A stretch of DNA of 5,033 nt from Anaerolineaceae bacterium UBA5838 (GTDB lineage Bacteria > Chloroflexota > Anaerolineae > Anaerolineales > Anaerolineaceae). The stretch's first letter is position 1. Each line of letters begins with the position of its first letter. This document shows, one piece after another, positions 1 through 5,033 of this stretch. Made by a program: the position numbers and the translations under genes. Where the stretch lies: the NCBI GenBank assembly GCA_002432795.1, contig DJGU01000107.1, forward strand, positions 1,875 through 6,907. Direction: 5' to 3'. The notes under the pieces are model-generated. The model did not search any database, was not told the origin of the DNA, and saw only the letters and a list, made by a program, of their open reading frames with translations.

Positions 1-63
1 TATTTAGCCTTGATATATCACGTGGCAGTAAAGTTATATTTATGACTACTCTGCGAATAGTAC

Positions 64-918
64 CTATGCAAACTCATACTGGTGATAGTCGCATACTGGC
101 TGGTAGCCGATTTGCTGGTAGATTTTGTTGCTGGTGGGGTTGGAGAGGTCGGTGAAGAGGTTGGTCAGTTCATAACCACGCGCAAGGAGCTCTTTTGACA
201 CCTCCGCCACCAGGGCTCTGGCATATCCCTTCCGGCGATAGCGAGGAGGGGTGTAAACGCCGCCCAAACAGATGCTTTTGATCTGCGGACGGTTTGCAAT
301 GGTGATGCTGACCACCTCACCCCCAACCACCCAAAAGAAAGTGCGCTTCAGCCGGATGTTTTCCAGTTCCGATTCCGCCGTGCTCAATCTGCGGGGTCCC
401 AAAATGACTTCATCAACCATGGCATTGTGCATATCTGCCGCGATCTGAGCGTCCGATTCTTCTGCGATCTTCATTCTGCCCGCTGGATAATCGATTGGTA
501 AAACCTGCCGCAGTTCATACGCCCGCGTGTTCACGATCCGTCGTGCCTGCTGGCTGGTTTTCTCCTGCCAGATCTCAGCAAAACAGTCGCTCGCTTCATC
601 CACGCCGTTCACACCTGGCAAACGCAAGCCGTCTGCAATCAGAGCGTCGGCGAGCGCTTCCAAGGCCAGTTTGTTCAGCGGTTCGCTCTGCACAATCAAG
701 GCAAAGGGGGGCGTCATCAGCGCTGAAGCCCCAATCTCACCGTTTTCGTCTTTAACCAGCGCCATTAACGGCATTGCCTCTCCGTAAGCATGCAAGTTAG
801 ACGTCAGGCGCAGGGACAATCCCAGGATCAGGTTATTGCGCGTTTCAGCAGCTTCCCAGAGGTGGTGTGCCTTTTCGTAATAGGAACTTGCATTATCAAA
901 GGATGTAATCGAGAACAT
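64..918 (-). CDS. GNAT-family N-acetyltransferase, two-part, substrate unknown
   Basis: This 284-residue protein has a recognisable GNAT fold in its C-terminal half. The acetyl-CoA-binding motif A is at about residues 219-240, where GGVYTPPRYRRKGYARAL gives the R-x-x-G-x-A pyrophosphate loop (R229, G231, A233) followed by its helix. Motif B follows at about 253-275, with LFTDLSNPTSNKIYQQIGY: an N-x-x-S/A-x-x-x-Y pattern leading to the typical 'GY-x-P' strand. Residues 1-140 form a separate, less conserved N-terminal region, as in the larger COG3393-like predicted acetyltransferases. Family members move an acetyl group from acetyl-CoA to an amine; nothing here identifies the acceptor. No signal peptide or membrane segment is seen, so it is probably cytosolic. 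The gene is last in the dnaG-rpoD-ATL run, 23 nt after the ATL stop. The ATG is supported by an AGAGAGG ribosome site 5 nt upstream. It ends with TAG and appears intact. GNAT class is sure; role is not. Confidence 0.88.
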   Translation of the reverse strand: MFSITSFDNASSYYEKAHHLWEAAETRNNLILGLSLRLTSNLHAYGEAMPLMALVKDENGEIGASALMTPPFALIVQSEPLNKLALEALADALIADGLRLPGVNGVDEASDCFAEIWQEKTSQQARRIVNTRAYELRQVLPIDYPAGRMKIAEESDAQIAADMHNAMVDEVILGPRRLSTAESELENIRLKRTFFWVVGGEVVSITIANRPQIKSICLGGVYTPPRYRRKGYARALVAEVSKELLARGYELTNLFTDLSNPTSNKIYQQIGYQPVCDYHQYEFA

Positions 919-923
919 ATCTG

Positions 924-930
924 CCTCTCT
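924..930 (-). promoter_or_regulatory. Ribosome binding site of the GNAT gene
   Basis: On the minus strand the sequence AGAGAGG lies 5 nt before the ATG at 918. It sits in the 23-nt gap after the ATL stop, so this gene can start translation on its own as well as within the shared mRNA. It supports the chosen start. Confidence 0.7.
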
Positions 931-941
931 TGGAAAAAAGC

Positions 942-1262
942 TTACGGCTTCCAGCCAAACTCTGCCAGGTCAATCACGCCGTCAGCACTGAAACGCACGC
1001 CTTCATCCTCCAGCAAAGCCCGTTGGAGTGCCGCATCGGGTCCGGTGAGACTGATTTTGCCCTGGCGGTTGATCACGCGTTGCCAGGGCACCTGCCGGTC
1101 CTCCGTGTAGCGCAAAGAAGCCAGCGCAAAGCCAACGATCCTGCCGCTGCAGCCGCCGACTATTGCGCCAATTTGACCGTAGGTGGCAACTTTGCCAGCA
1201 GGAATTGCTTCCACCAAGTCAAAAATGCGCTGATGAAGCGTTGAGTGGTGTTCGGTGTTCAT
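942..1262 (-). CDS. Alkyltransferase-like protein (ATL), MGMT-fold DNA-damage sensor
   Basis: This 106-residue protein matches the C-terminal DNA-binding domain of O6-alkylguanine-DNA alkyltransferases. It has the tyrosine helix segment AGKVATYGQIGA (Y28), the arginine-finger region SGRIVGFALASL (R41), and the active-site loop VPWQRVINRQGKIS at 58-71. In true alkyltransferases that loop is PCHR with the acceptor cysteine; here tryptophan (W60) replaces the cysteine, which defines the ATL/Atl1/YbaZ group. Such proteins cannot remove the alkyl group. They bind O6-alkylguanine, flip it out and are thought to hand it to nucleotide excision repair. The following residue is Gln (Q61) rather than His, a variant I recall from other bacterial ATLs. 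Length is normal for an ATL. The ATG is 3 nt after the rpoD stop (TGA-CCC-ATG) with GGAAG 7 nt upstream inside rpoD, so translation is probably coupled to the sigma factor. The class is clear; its role in this organism is inferred. Confidence 0.92.
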   Translation of the reverse strand: MNTEHHSTLHQRIFDLVEAIPAGKVATYGQIGAIVGGCSGRIVGFALASLRYTEDRQVPWQRVINRQGKISLTGPDAALQRALLEDEGVRFSADGVIDLAEFGWKP

Positions 1263-1265
1263 GGG

Positions 1266-2669
1266 TCAACTTCCAGGTAAATAATCCTTGAGTGAATTTC
1301 GGCGTTTTGGATCGCGCAGTTTTCGCAAGGCTGAGCTTTCGATCTGCCTGATGCGTTCACGCGTTAGACCAAAGTAGTTGCTGATCTCTTCCAGCGAATG
1401 ATACACGCCATCCTTCAGACCAAAACGCAATTCAAGCACATCTCGTTCACGCTCAGGCAAACTATCCAGAGATTCCCGAACGGAGTTGCGCAGACTGTCG
1501 CGCATGACTTCTTCCATCGGTTCGATTGCGTCCAGGTCGGGGATATAGTCGCCCAAAGTACTGTTTTCCGCATCACCTACCGGGCTTTCCAGCGAGACGG
1601 GCTCCTCGGCTGACTTCAAGACCGCCTCCACCTTCTGCGTGGCTTCATCCCAGCGATGCAGCAAATCCTTATCCGCCAGCTCGCGGCTCCCCCCGATCTC
1701 GAGGATGGCACTGACGTCTTCTTCTGAGAGAAAACCTGACTTAACTGCCATCTCAGCGAAGGTTGGGTCCCGACCCAGGATCTGCACCAGGCGGTGCTGC
1801 ACTTTCACCAATTTGCTGATGGATTCGACAATGTGTACCGGTATGCGAATGGTGCGCGCATTCTCATGAATATAACGGGTGATTGCCTGGCGGATCCACC
1901 AGGTAGCATAAGTGCTGAAGCGAAACCCTTTGGCAGGGTCGAACTTCTGGATGCCCCGCAGCAAGCCCATATTGCCTTCCTGGATAAGATCCTCCATGGC
2001 AATGCCTCTGTTGTTGTAGCGCTTGGCTATGCTAACCACCAGGCGAAGGTTGTATTCCACCAGTTTTTGGTTGGCAAAGTCAGCATTTTCCACAACCCGA
2101 TCAATGCTGGTTTTTATTTCTGCCGGGCTGGCTTCCAGGTGTTGTAAGTCGGTGCCACTCGGCCAATTGAGGCTCAGTGGTTCAATCAAACCTTCGGGCA
2201 GAATGTATGCATTCTTGAAGAAACGCAGCAGATCGCGCGCCAGATCTTCCCAATGCTTGTCGCTGCCCCAACGAGGATCGTCCAGGTAGGTACGGATATA
2301 TGGCGGATTGGGCATCTCCATGCTTTGCTGGAAATGCTTGGCTTCATCCAACACCATCTTTACATCCGGTGCCGGATAGGAGAGCCTGGCTGCATCCATC
2401 TCCACCTGCGCCCAGGTCGTCTTCATGTCGGCTAAGATGCTTTCCAAATTCAGGCCAGACTCACCTGCCCGATAAAGATTCATTTGTTCATTCGCCTGAA
2501 AAACAATAGCCAGGTAAAATTCCTGCTCCGCCAGCAGCAACTCTTCGCGGCTTATGTCCTGCAGGTAGAGCTGGATTGGATCGTCAACAATTTCGCCTCT
2601 TTGGATTTCAGGCTCTGTTTCAGGTTGATCGTCGCTCAGTTCAAAATCATCCATATTGTTTTCTGACAT
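1266..2669 (-). CDS. rpoD: RNA polymerase sigma factor RpoD/SigA (sigma-70, group 1 type)
   Basis: This 467-residue sigma factor directs RNA polymerase to promoters. Region 1.2 is at about 28-60 (DDPIQLYLQDIS, then LLLAEQEF). Region 2 is at about 203-275 and is very close to primary sigma factors: NLRLVVSIAKRY, DLIQEGNMGLLRGIQKFD, then FSTYATWWIRQAITR, which covers -10 recognition and melting. RTIRIPVHIVESISKL (272-287) opens region 3. The 3.2 finger is at about 355-381 (EEPVSLESPVGD, LGDYIPD). Region 4 is at about 394-464, with the -35-binding helix-turn-helix SLEEISNYFGLTRERIRQIE (425-444). Acidic region 1.1 is missing; residues 1-27 are only a short acidic tail. A poorly conserved stretch of about 135 residues separates regions 1.2 and 2.1, and region 3 carries an extra segment at about 326-353. 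The position directly after dnaG (4-nt gap) and the conserved promoter-binding regions favour the housekeeping factor; a second sigma-A-like paralogue cannot be excluded. The start is supported by AAGG 9 nt upstream; Met6 is a less likely alternative. Confidence 0.95.
   Translation of the reverse strand: MSENNMDDFELSDDQPETEPEIQRGEIVDDPIQLYLQDISREELLLAEQEFYLAIVFQANEQMNLYRAGESGLNLESILADMKTTWAQVEMDAARLSYPAPDVKMVLDEAKHFQQSMEMPNPPYIRTYLDDPRWGSDKHWEDLARDLLRFFKNAYILPEGLIEPLSLNWPSGTDLQHLEASPAEIKTSIDRVVENADFANQKLVEYNLRLVVSIAKRYNNRGIAMEDLIQEGNMGLLRGIQKFDPAKGFRFSTYATWWIRQAITRYIHENARTIRIPVHIVESISKLVKVQHRLVQILGRDPTFAEMAVKSGFLSEEDVSAILEIGGSRELADKDLLHRWDEATQKVEAVLKSAEEPVSLESPVGDAENSTLGDYIPDLDAIEPMEEVMRDSLRNSVRESLDSLPERERDVLELRFGLKDGVYHSLEEISNYFGLTRERIRQIESSALRKLRDPKRRNSLKDYLPGS
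1270..1274 (-). promoter_or_regulatory. Ribosome binding site of the ATL gene, inside rpoD
   Basis: GGAAG on the minus strand lies 7 nt before the ATL ATG and falls within the last codons of rpoD. Ribosomes finishing rpoD would cover it, which fits translational coupling. Confidence 0.65.
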
Positions 2670-2673
2670 TTAC

Positions 2674-4629
2674 TTACGCCTTGTCTCTGGATTTGCTCTT
2701 GATGGAGGATGTTTTACGTACGCGCGTGCTGCCGCCGGCTTGCGGGGCAAGCAAAGCTTTATCCAGCATGCGGCGCTTCTGCAGTAATTCGAGATAAAGG
2801 AATTGTACTTCTTCATCCGTGTATGTTTTTGAATCAACCTCATCAGACTGCAGAAATTTGATCTCTTCCAGCCTGTCCTCAAGGCGATTCAAACGCATCC
2901 GCACCACCGCCCGCACCTGGTGTTGATCCCGCTTCTCTTTGGTGATGGCATACTGAACCTCAACAAAAGTGGGATTTTCTTCAAATTCCAGCGCAGAGGT
3001 CAAGCGCGCTTCGATGTAGTCTGCCGGCGTATAGTCCACCTGGCGCAGGCTGTCTCTGACCAAGCGAAAGCCTGCCAGTGTATCGGCACTCTGAAAATCA
3101 GATTCCATGATCGGGTCAAGTCCTAAATTGCAGAGGGTCTTGTCCAGGCGAAATAGGCCTTCAGGATCGATGAACAGATCATGCAAAAGGTAGCGTTCAA
3201 GTTTCTGGTTTTTGTGGGCTGGTTTGTTCAACATGTTGGCAGGGATCACATCTGCCTGATCATTTTCAATCTTTCTTCGACGTTTATGCGCAAGTTCAGT
3301 GCGTGTGCTTTTTAAAGAACGTTCATCTACGCGCAAAAAAGCCGCCAGCTGCTGACGGTATGCTTCCCGCTCCACTGTATCCGCCACGTCGTCAATCAGG
3401 GGCATCACCTGGGAAGCAATATCGCGTTTCACCTTGGCATCCCGCAAATCCTGGTTTGCTGCCAGTGTTTCCATGACATGCACCACCACTGGTTTTGCCT
3501 TCGCGATGATTTGCTTCCAGGCTTCCGGGTCTTCAAGCACGATTTCATCCGGATCCATCAGCCCGGGCAGTTCGGTCACGCGGATATCCGCATTCAGATG
3601 CTGTTCCACGCGCAAAAGTCCGCGGGAATCAAAGCGGATTTCAGACTCCTGGTCCATCGCCTTGCGCGCCGTTTCGAGCCCTTTCAGGGTGGCGTTCTGA
3701 CCGGCAGCGTCAGGATCAAGCGCAAGTACAATATTGCGTGTGAGGCGTTTAATGAGGCGGAATTGATCCTCGGTCAGGGCGGTGCCCATGGGTGAAACCG
3801 CATTGCTGAAGCCCGCCTGGTGCAAGCCGATCACATCCATATAACCTTCAACGATGACCGCCTGGTTGAGCGAGCGAATGCTTTTGCGCGCCAGATCAAG
3901 CCCATAGAGCAGACGACCTTTGTCGAACACATCGGTCGCCGGAGAATTCAGGTACTTTGGCACGTCCTCGGGGTCCAGCACCCGCCCGCCAAAGCCAGCC
4001 ATCTGACCGTAAGGTCCGCGGATCGGGAACATTAAACGGTTGCGGAAGCGGTCATAAATGCTGCCATCATCGCGCTCAGTCATCAAGCCCGCAGCCACCA
4101 GGATAGCAGGTTCATAGTTTTTCAGGCGCAAGTGATCAAGAAGCGCGGTCCAACCGCCGGGCGCATAACCCAGCCCCCAAATTTTGATGGTCTCGTCAGT
4201 GAGACCGCGTTTGTGGAGGTAATCAAGCGCTTTTTTGCCTGCGGGAGTGTTGAGCATTTGCTGACGGTAAAAACTGGCAGCCTCCTCGAGCACTGCGCTG
4301 AGATCTTGCCTGGTTTGCTCATCTGCCTGGCTTTCCGGGCTGTGTTGAATGAGAGTAACACCCGCCTTTTCGGCAAGGCGGCGTAGAGCTTCGCTAAAAT
4401 CCAAGCCTTCACGCTTCATGACATAGCCAAAGATATCTCCGCCTTCATTGCATTGACCGAAACAGCGCCAGGTTTGCGTCTCAGGAAAAACCACGAATGA
4501 AGGTGTGCGGGTGTTGCTGTGGAAAGGGCAAAAACCAATATAGTTTTTTCCTGTTCGGCGCAATTTAACCGTCTGACCAACAATTTCGACGATGTCCAGG
4601 CGATCTTTGATGTCATCTACAACGGTCAT
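2674..4629 (-). CDS. dnaG: DNA primase DnaG
   Basis: This 651-residue primase makes the RNA primers for chromosome replication and works with the replicative helicase DnaB at the fork. The N-terminal CHC2 zinc ribbon is at about 30-95, with ligands C34, H37, C56 and C60. The RNA polymerase basal motif is DRFRNRLMFPI at 193-203. The TOPRIM catalytic core has AVIVEGYMDVI (257-267, acid E261), LALDPDAAG (302-310, acids D305 and D307) and LPGLMDPDEIV (354-364). The remainder, especially about 475-620, is a charged, probably helical helicase-interaction domain with weak sequence conservation, ending in a basic tail (635-651). Two oddities are a CX3C zinc pair where CX2C is usual, and about 18 extra residues between the DxD and DPDE motifs. 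The protein is longer than E. coli DnaG (581). The ATG has GGAG 6 nt upstream; an overlapping ATG at 4634-4632 is out of frame. It is first of the four co-directional genes, and its TAA is 4 nt before the rpoD ATG. Confidence 0.97.
   Translation of the reverse strand: MTVVDDIKDRLDIVEIVGQTVKLRRTGKNYIGFCPFHSNTRTPSFVVFPETQTWRCFGQCNEGGDIFGYVMKREGLDFSEALRRLAEKAGVTLIQHSPESQADEQTRQDLSAVLEEAASFYRQQMLNTPAGKKALDYLHKRGLTDETIKIWGLGYAPGGWTALLDHLRLKNYEPAILVAAGLMTERDDGSIYDRFRNRLMFPIRGPYGQMAGFGGRVLDPEDVPKYLNSPATDVFDKGRLLYGLDLARKSIRSLNQAVIVEGYMDVIGLHQAGFSNAVSPMGTALTEDQFRLIKRLTRNIVLALDPDAAGQNATLKGLETARKAMDQESEIRFDSRGLLRVEQHLNADIRVTELPGLMDPDEIVLEDPEAWKQIIAKAKPVVVHVMETLAANQDLRDAKVKRDIASQVMPLIDDVADTVEREAYRQQLAAFLRVDERSLKSTRTELAHKRRRKIENDQADVIPANMLNKPAHKNQKLERYLLHDLFIDPEGLFRLDKTLCNLGLDPIMESDFQSADTLAGFRLVRDSLRQVDYTPADYIEARLTSALEFEENPTFVEVQYAITKEKRDQHQVRAVVRMRLNRLEDRLEEIKFLQSDEVDSKTYTDEEVQFLYLELLQKRRMLDKALLAPQAGGSTRVRKTSSIKSKSRDKA
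2679..2682 (-). promoter_or_regulatory. Ribosome binding site of rpoD, inside the dnaG 3' end
   Basis: AAGG on the minus strand lies 9 nt before the rpoD ATG, within the last codons of dnaG. The core is short and the spacing slightly long, so rpoD probably depends partly on ribosomes arriving from dnaG. Confidence 0.5.
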
Positions 4630-4635
4630 CCATTA

Positions 4636-4641
4636 CTCCAG
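4636..4641 (-). promoter_or_regulatory. Ribosome binding site of dnaG
   Basis: CTGGAG on the minus strand places its GGAG core 6 nt before the dnaG ATG. This selects the ATG at 4629 over the out-of-frame ATG five bases upstream. Confidence 0.7.
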
Positions 4642-4670
4642 GTTTGTGGTGTGGTTCAGAGTTCAAAGAT

Positions 4671-4690
4671 TGGGTTAATATACTAACCCA
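4671..4690 (-). promoter_or_regulatory. Inverted repeat with possible -10 element before dnaG
   Basis: A perfect inverted repeat with 7-bp arms (TGGGTTA and TAACCCA) surrounds a 6-nt centre, about 40 nt before the dnaG start. On the minus strand it contains TATATT (complement of 4677-4682), a fair -10 hexamer, so the arms could be an operator over the promoter of the dnaG operon. No good -35 hexamer is seen at 16-18 nt. Another -10-like hexamer, TAAAAT (complement of 4699-4704), lies just upstream, also without a -35. The repeat is seen directly; its role as promoter or operator is inference. Confidence 0.35.
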
Positions 4691-4748
4691 CCCAGCTAAT
4701 TTTACCTTAGTTAAGCATGTGTAATCTTAGATTTTTACATTGGTCAGC

Positions 4749-4776
4749 AGCTGATAGGTGACAGCTGATAGCTGAT
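4749..4776. repeat. Period-7 tandem repeat, unit AGCTGAT, four copies
   Basis: Four consecutive 7-nt units read AGCTGAT, AGGTGAC, AGCTGAT, AGCTGAT. The second differs at two positions. The run continues weakly as AGCAGAA. It lies between the AT-rich dnaG leader and the hairpin-rich segment. Heptamer repeats of this kind are often spread through bacterial intergenic regions; this window alone cannot show whether it is dispersed. Confidence 0.7.
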
Positions 4777-4873
4777 AGCAGAAGGATGTTACCAAGCCAT
4801 ATGTTGGCATCGTGTTCGAAGAGTATGCGCTGCTGCCCTCGCAACGAAGCTGGAAGGGTTGAACCCGATAATT

Positions 4874-4895
4874 CGGTGGGAGTAAACCCCCACCG
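4874..4895. repeat. Hairpin with 7-bp GC-rich stem
   Basis: CGGTGGG (4874-4880) pairs perfectly with CCCACCG (4889-4895) around an 8-nt loop. No T-run follows on either strand, so an intrinsic terminator is unlikely. A REP-like palindromic unit is the better guess. Confidence 0.6.
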
Positions 4896-4940
4896 TACGG
4901 ATTGTTCCGCCGTTAAACCTGAGACTTAATCCTACCGTAG

Positions 4941-4965
4941 GCCGGGTTGCGCTTTTCAACCCGGC
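4941..4965. repeat. Hairpin with 9-bp GC-rich stem, REP-like
   Basis: GCCGGGTTG (4941-4949) pairs perfectly with CAACCCGGC (4957-4965) around a 7-nt loop, cgctttt. The smaller palindrome CCTACCGTAGG abuts its left arm, sharing base 4941. There is no T-run beyond the stem on either strand, so termination is doubtful. The layout, a GC-rich stem next to a short palindrome in an intergenic gap, resembles REP/BIME-type repeats. Confidence 0.65.
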
Positions 4966-5033
4966 TCAAATGTTTGCATGTGGCTTGTGTCTTTGATCCC
5001 GAAAATGTTTTACCAAAGTACCGCAAGTCAGAT

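Larger units (their letters stand above)
4779..5033. other. Non-coding, palindrome-rich intergenic segment
   Basis: No reading frame of useful length or recognisable protein is seen here on either strand, and no tRNA or other known RNA gene could be recognised. The segment holds several palindromes: GGGTTGAACCC (4856-4866), the hairpin at 4874-4895, CCGTACGG (4893-4900), CCTACCGTAGG (4931-4941) and the hairpin at 4941-4965. Such clustering suggests dispersed repeats or the remains of a mobile palindromic element. Any gene further upstream lies outside the window. Confidence 0.6.

Noticed and set aside
11..24. Short palindromes TGATATATCA and CACGTG after the GNAT gene as a terminator or operator
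   Set aside because: They are AT-rich or only 6 bp, have no loop or U-tract, and are expected by chance in AT-rich sequence. The operon terminator is not visible in the window.
495..787. Plus-strand reading frames opposite the GNAT gene
   Set aside because: Their products are low-complexity, rich in Ser, Arg and Ala, and overlap a well-supported gene on the other strand; they are antisense shadows.
1794..2147. 117-residue plus-strand frame opposite rpoD
   Set aside because: It lies wholly opposite the most conserved part of rpoD, and its composition follows from the antisense of that code. No ribosome site or family match is seen.
4801..4900. Possible tRNA (TTCGAA and GGGTTGAACCC look like T-arm pieces)
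   Set aside because: No acceptor stem, anticodon arm or properly spaced D- and T-arms can be assembled around these motifs.
4941..4975. Intrinsic terminator of an upstream gene at the 9-bp hairpin
   Set aside because: The stem is followed by CTCAAATG rather than a T-run on the plus strand, and by mixed sequence on the minus strand.

Overview
The window reads as a stretch of bacterial chromosome carrying a core information-processing operon. All four genes lie on the minus strand, so transcription runs from high to low coordinates: dnaG (DNA primase), rpoD/sigA (primary-type sigma-70 factor), a small alkyltransferase-like DNA-repair protein (ATL), and a GNAT-family N-acetyltransferase. The pairing of dnaG with rpoD is the conserved core of the 'macromolecular synthesis' operon; no rpsU is visible upstream of dnaG here. 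The protein style suggests Chloroflexota, probably Anaerolineae-like: the primase has a CX3C zinc knuckle and an enlarged TOPRIM region, and the sigma factor has no region 1.1 and a lineage-type insertion in region 3. That assignment is inferred from remembered family features, not from a search.

Layout: positions 1-63 are a short downstream spacer with no convincing terminator. Positions 64-918 hold the GNAT gene, 942-1262 the ATL gene, 1266-2669 rpoD, and 2674-4629 dnaG. The gaps between genes are 4 nt (dnaG-rpoD), 3 nt (rpoD-ATL) and 23 nt (ATL-GNAT). Each start has a purine-rich ribosome binding site at workable spacing, and the first two downstream sites lie inside the end of the preceding gene, so one polycistronic mRNA with translational coupling is likely.

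Positions 4630-5033 are non-coding. Next to dnaG is an AT-rich leader with a perfect 7-bp-arm inverted repeat that contains a possible -10 element. Beyond it are a period-7 tandem repeat and two strong GC-rich hairpins without U-tracts, which look more like dispersed palindromic (REP-like) elements than terminators. No gene is visible there on either strand.

Together the genes cover replication priming, promoter recognition and recognition of alkylated DNA, plus an acetyltransferase of unknown substrate. I do not see a wholly new system. The points worth a second look are the insertions in DnaG and RpoD, the presence of a repair sensor in a replication/transcription operon, and the repeat-rich upstream region.
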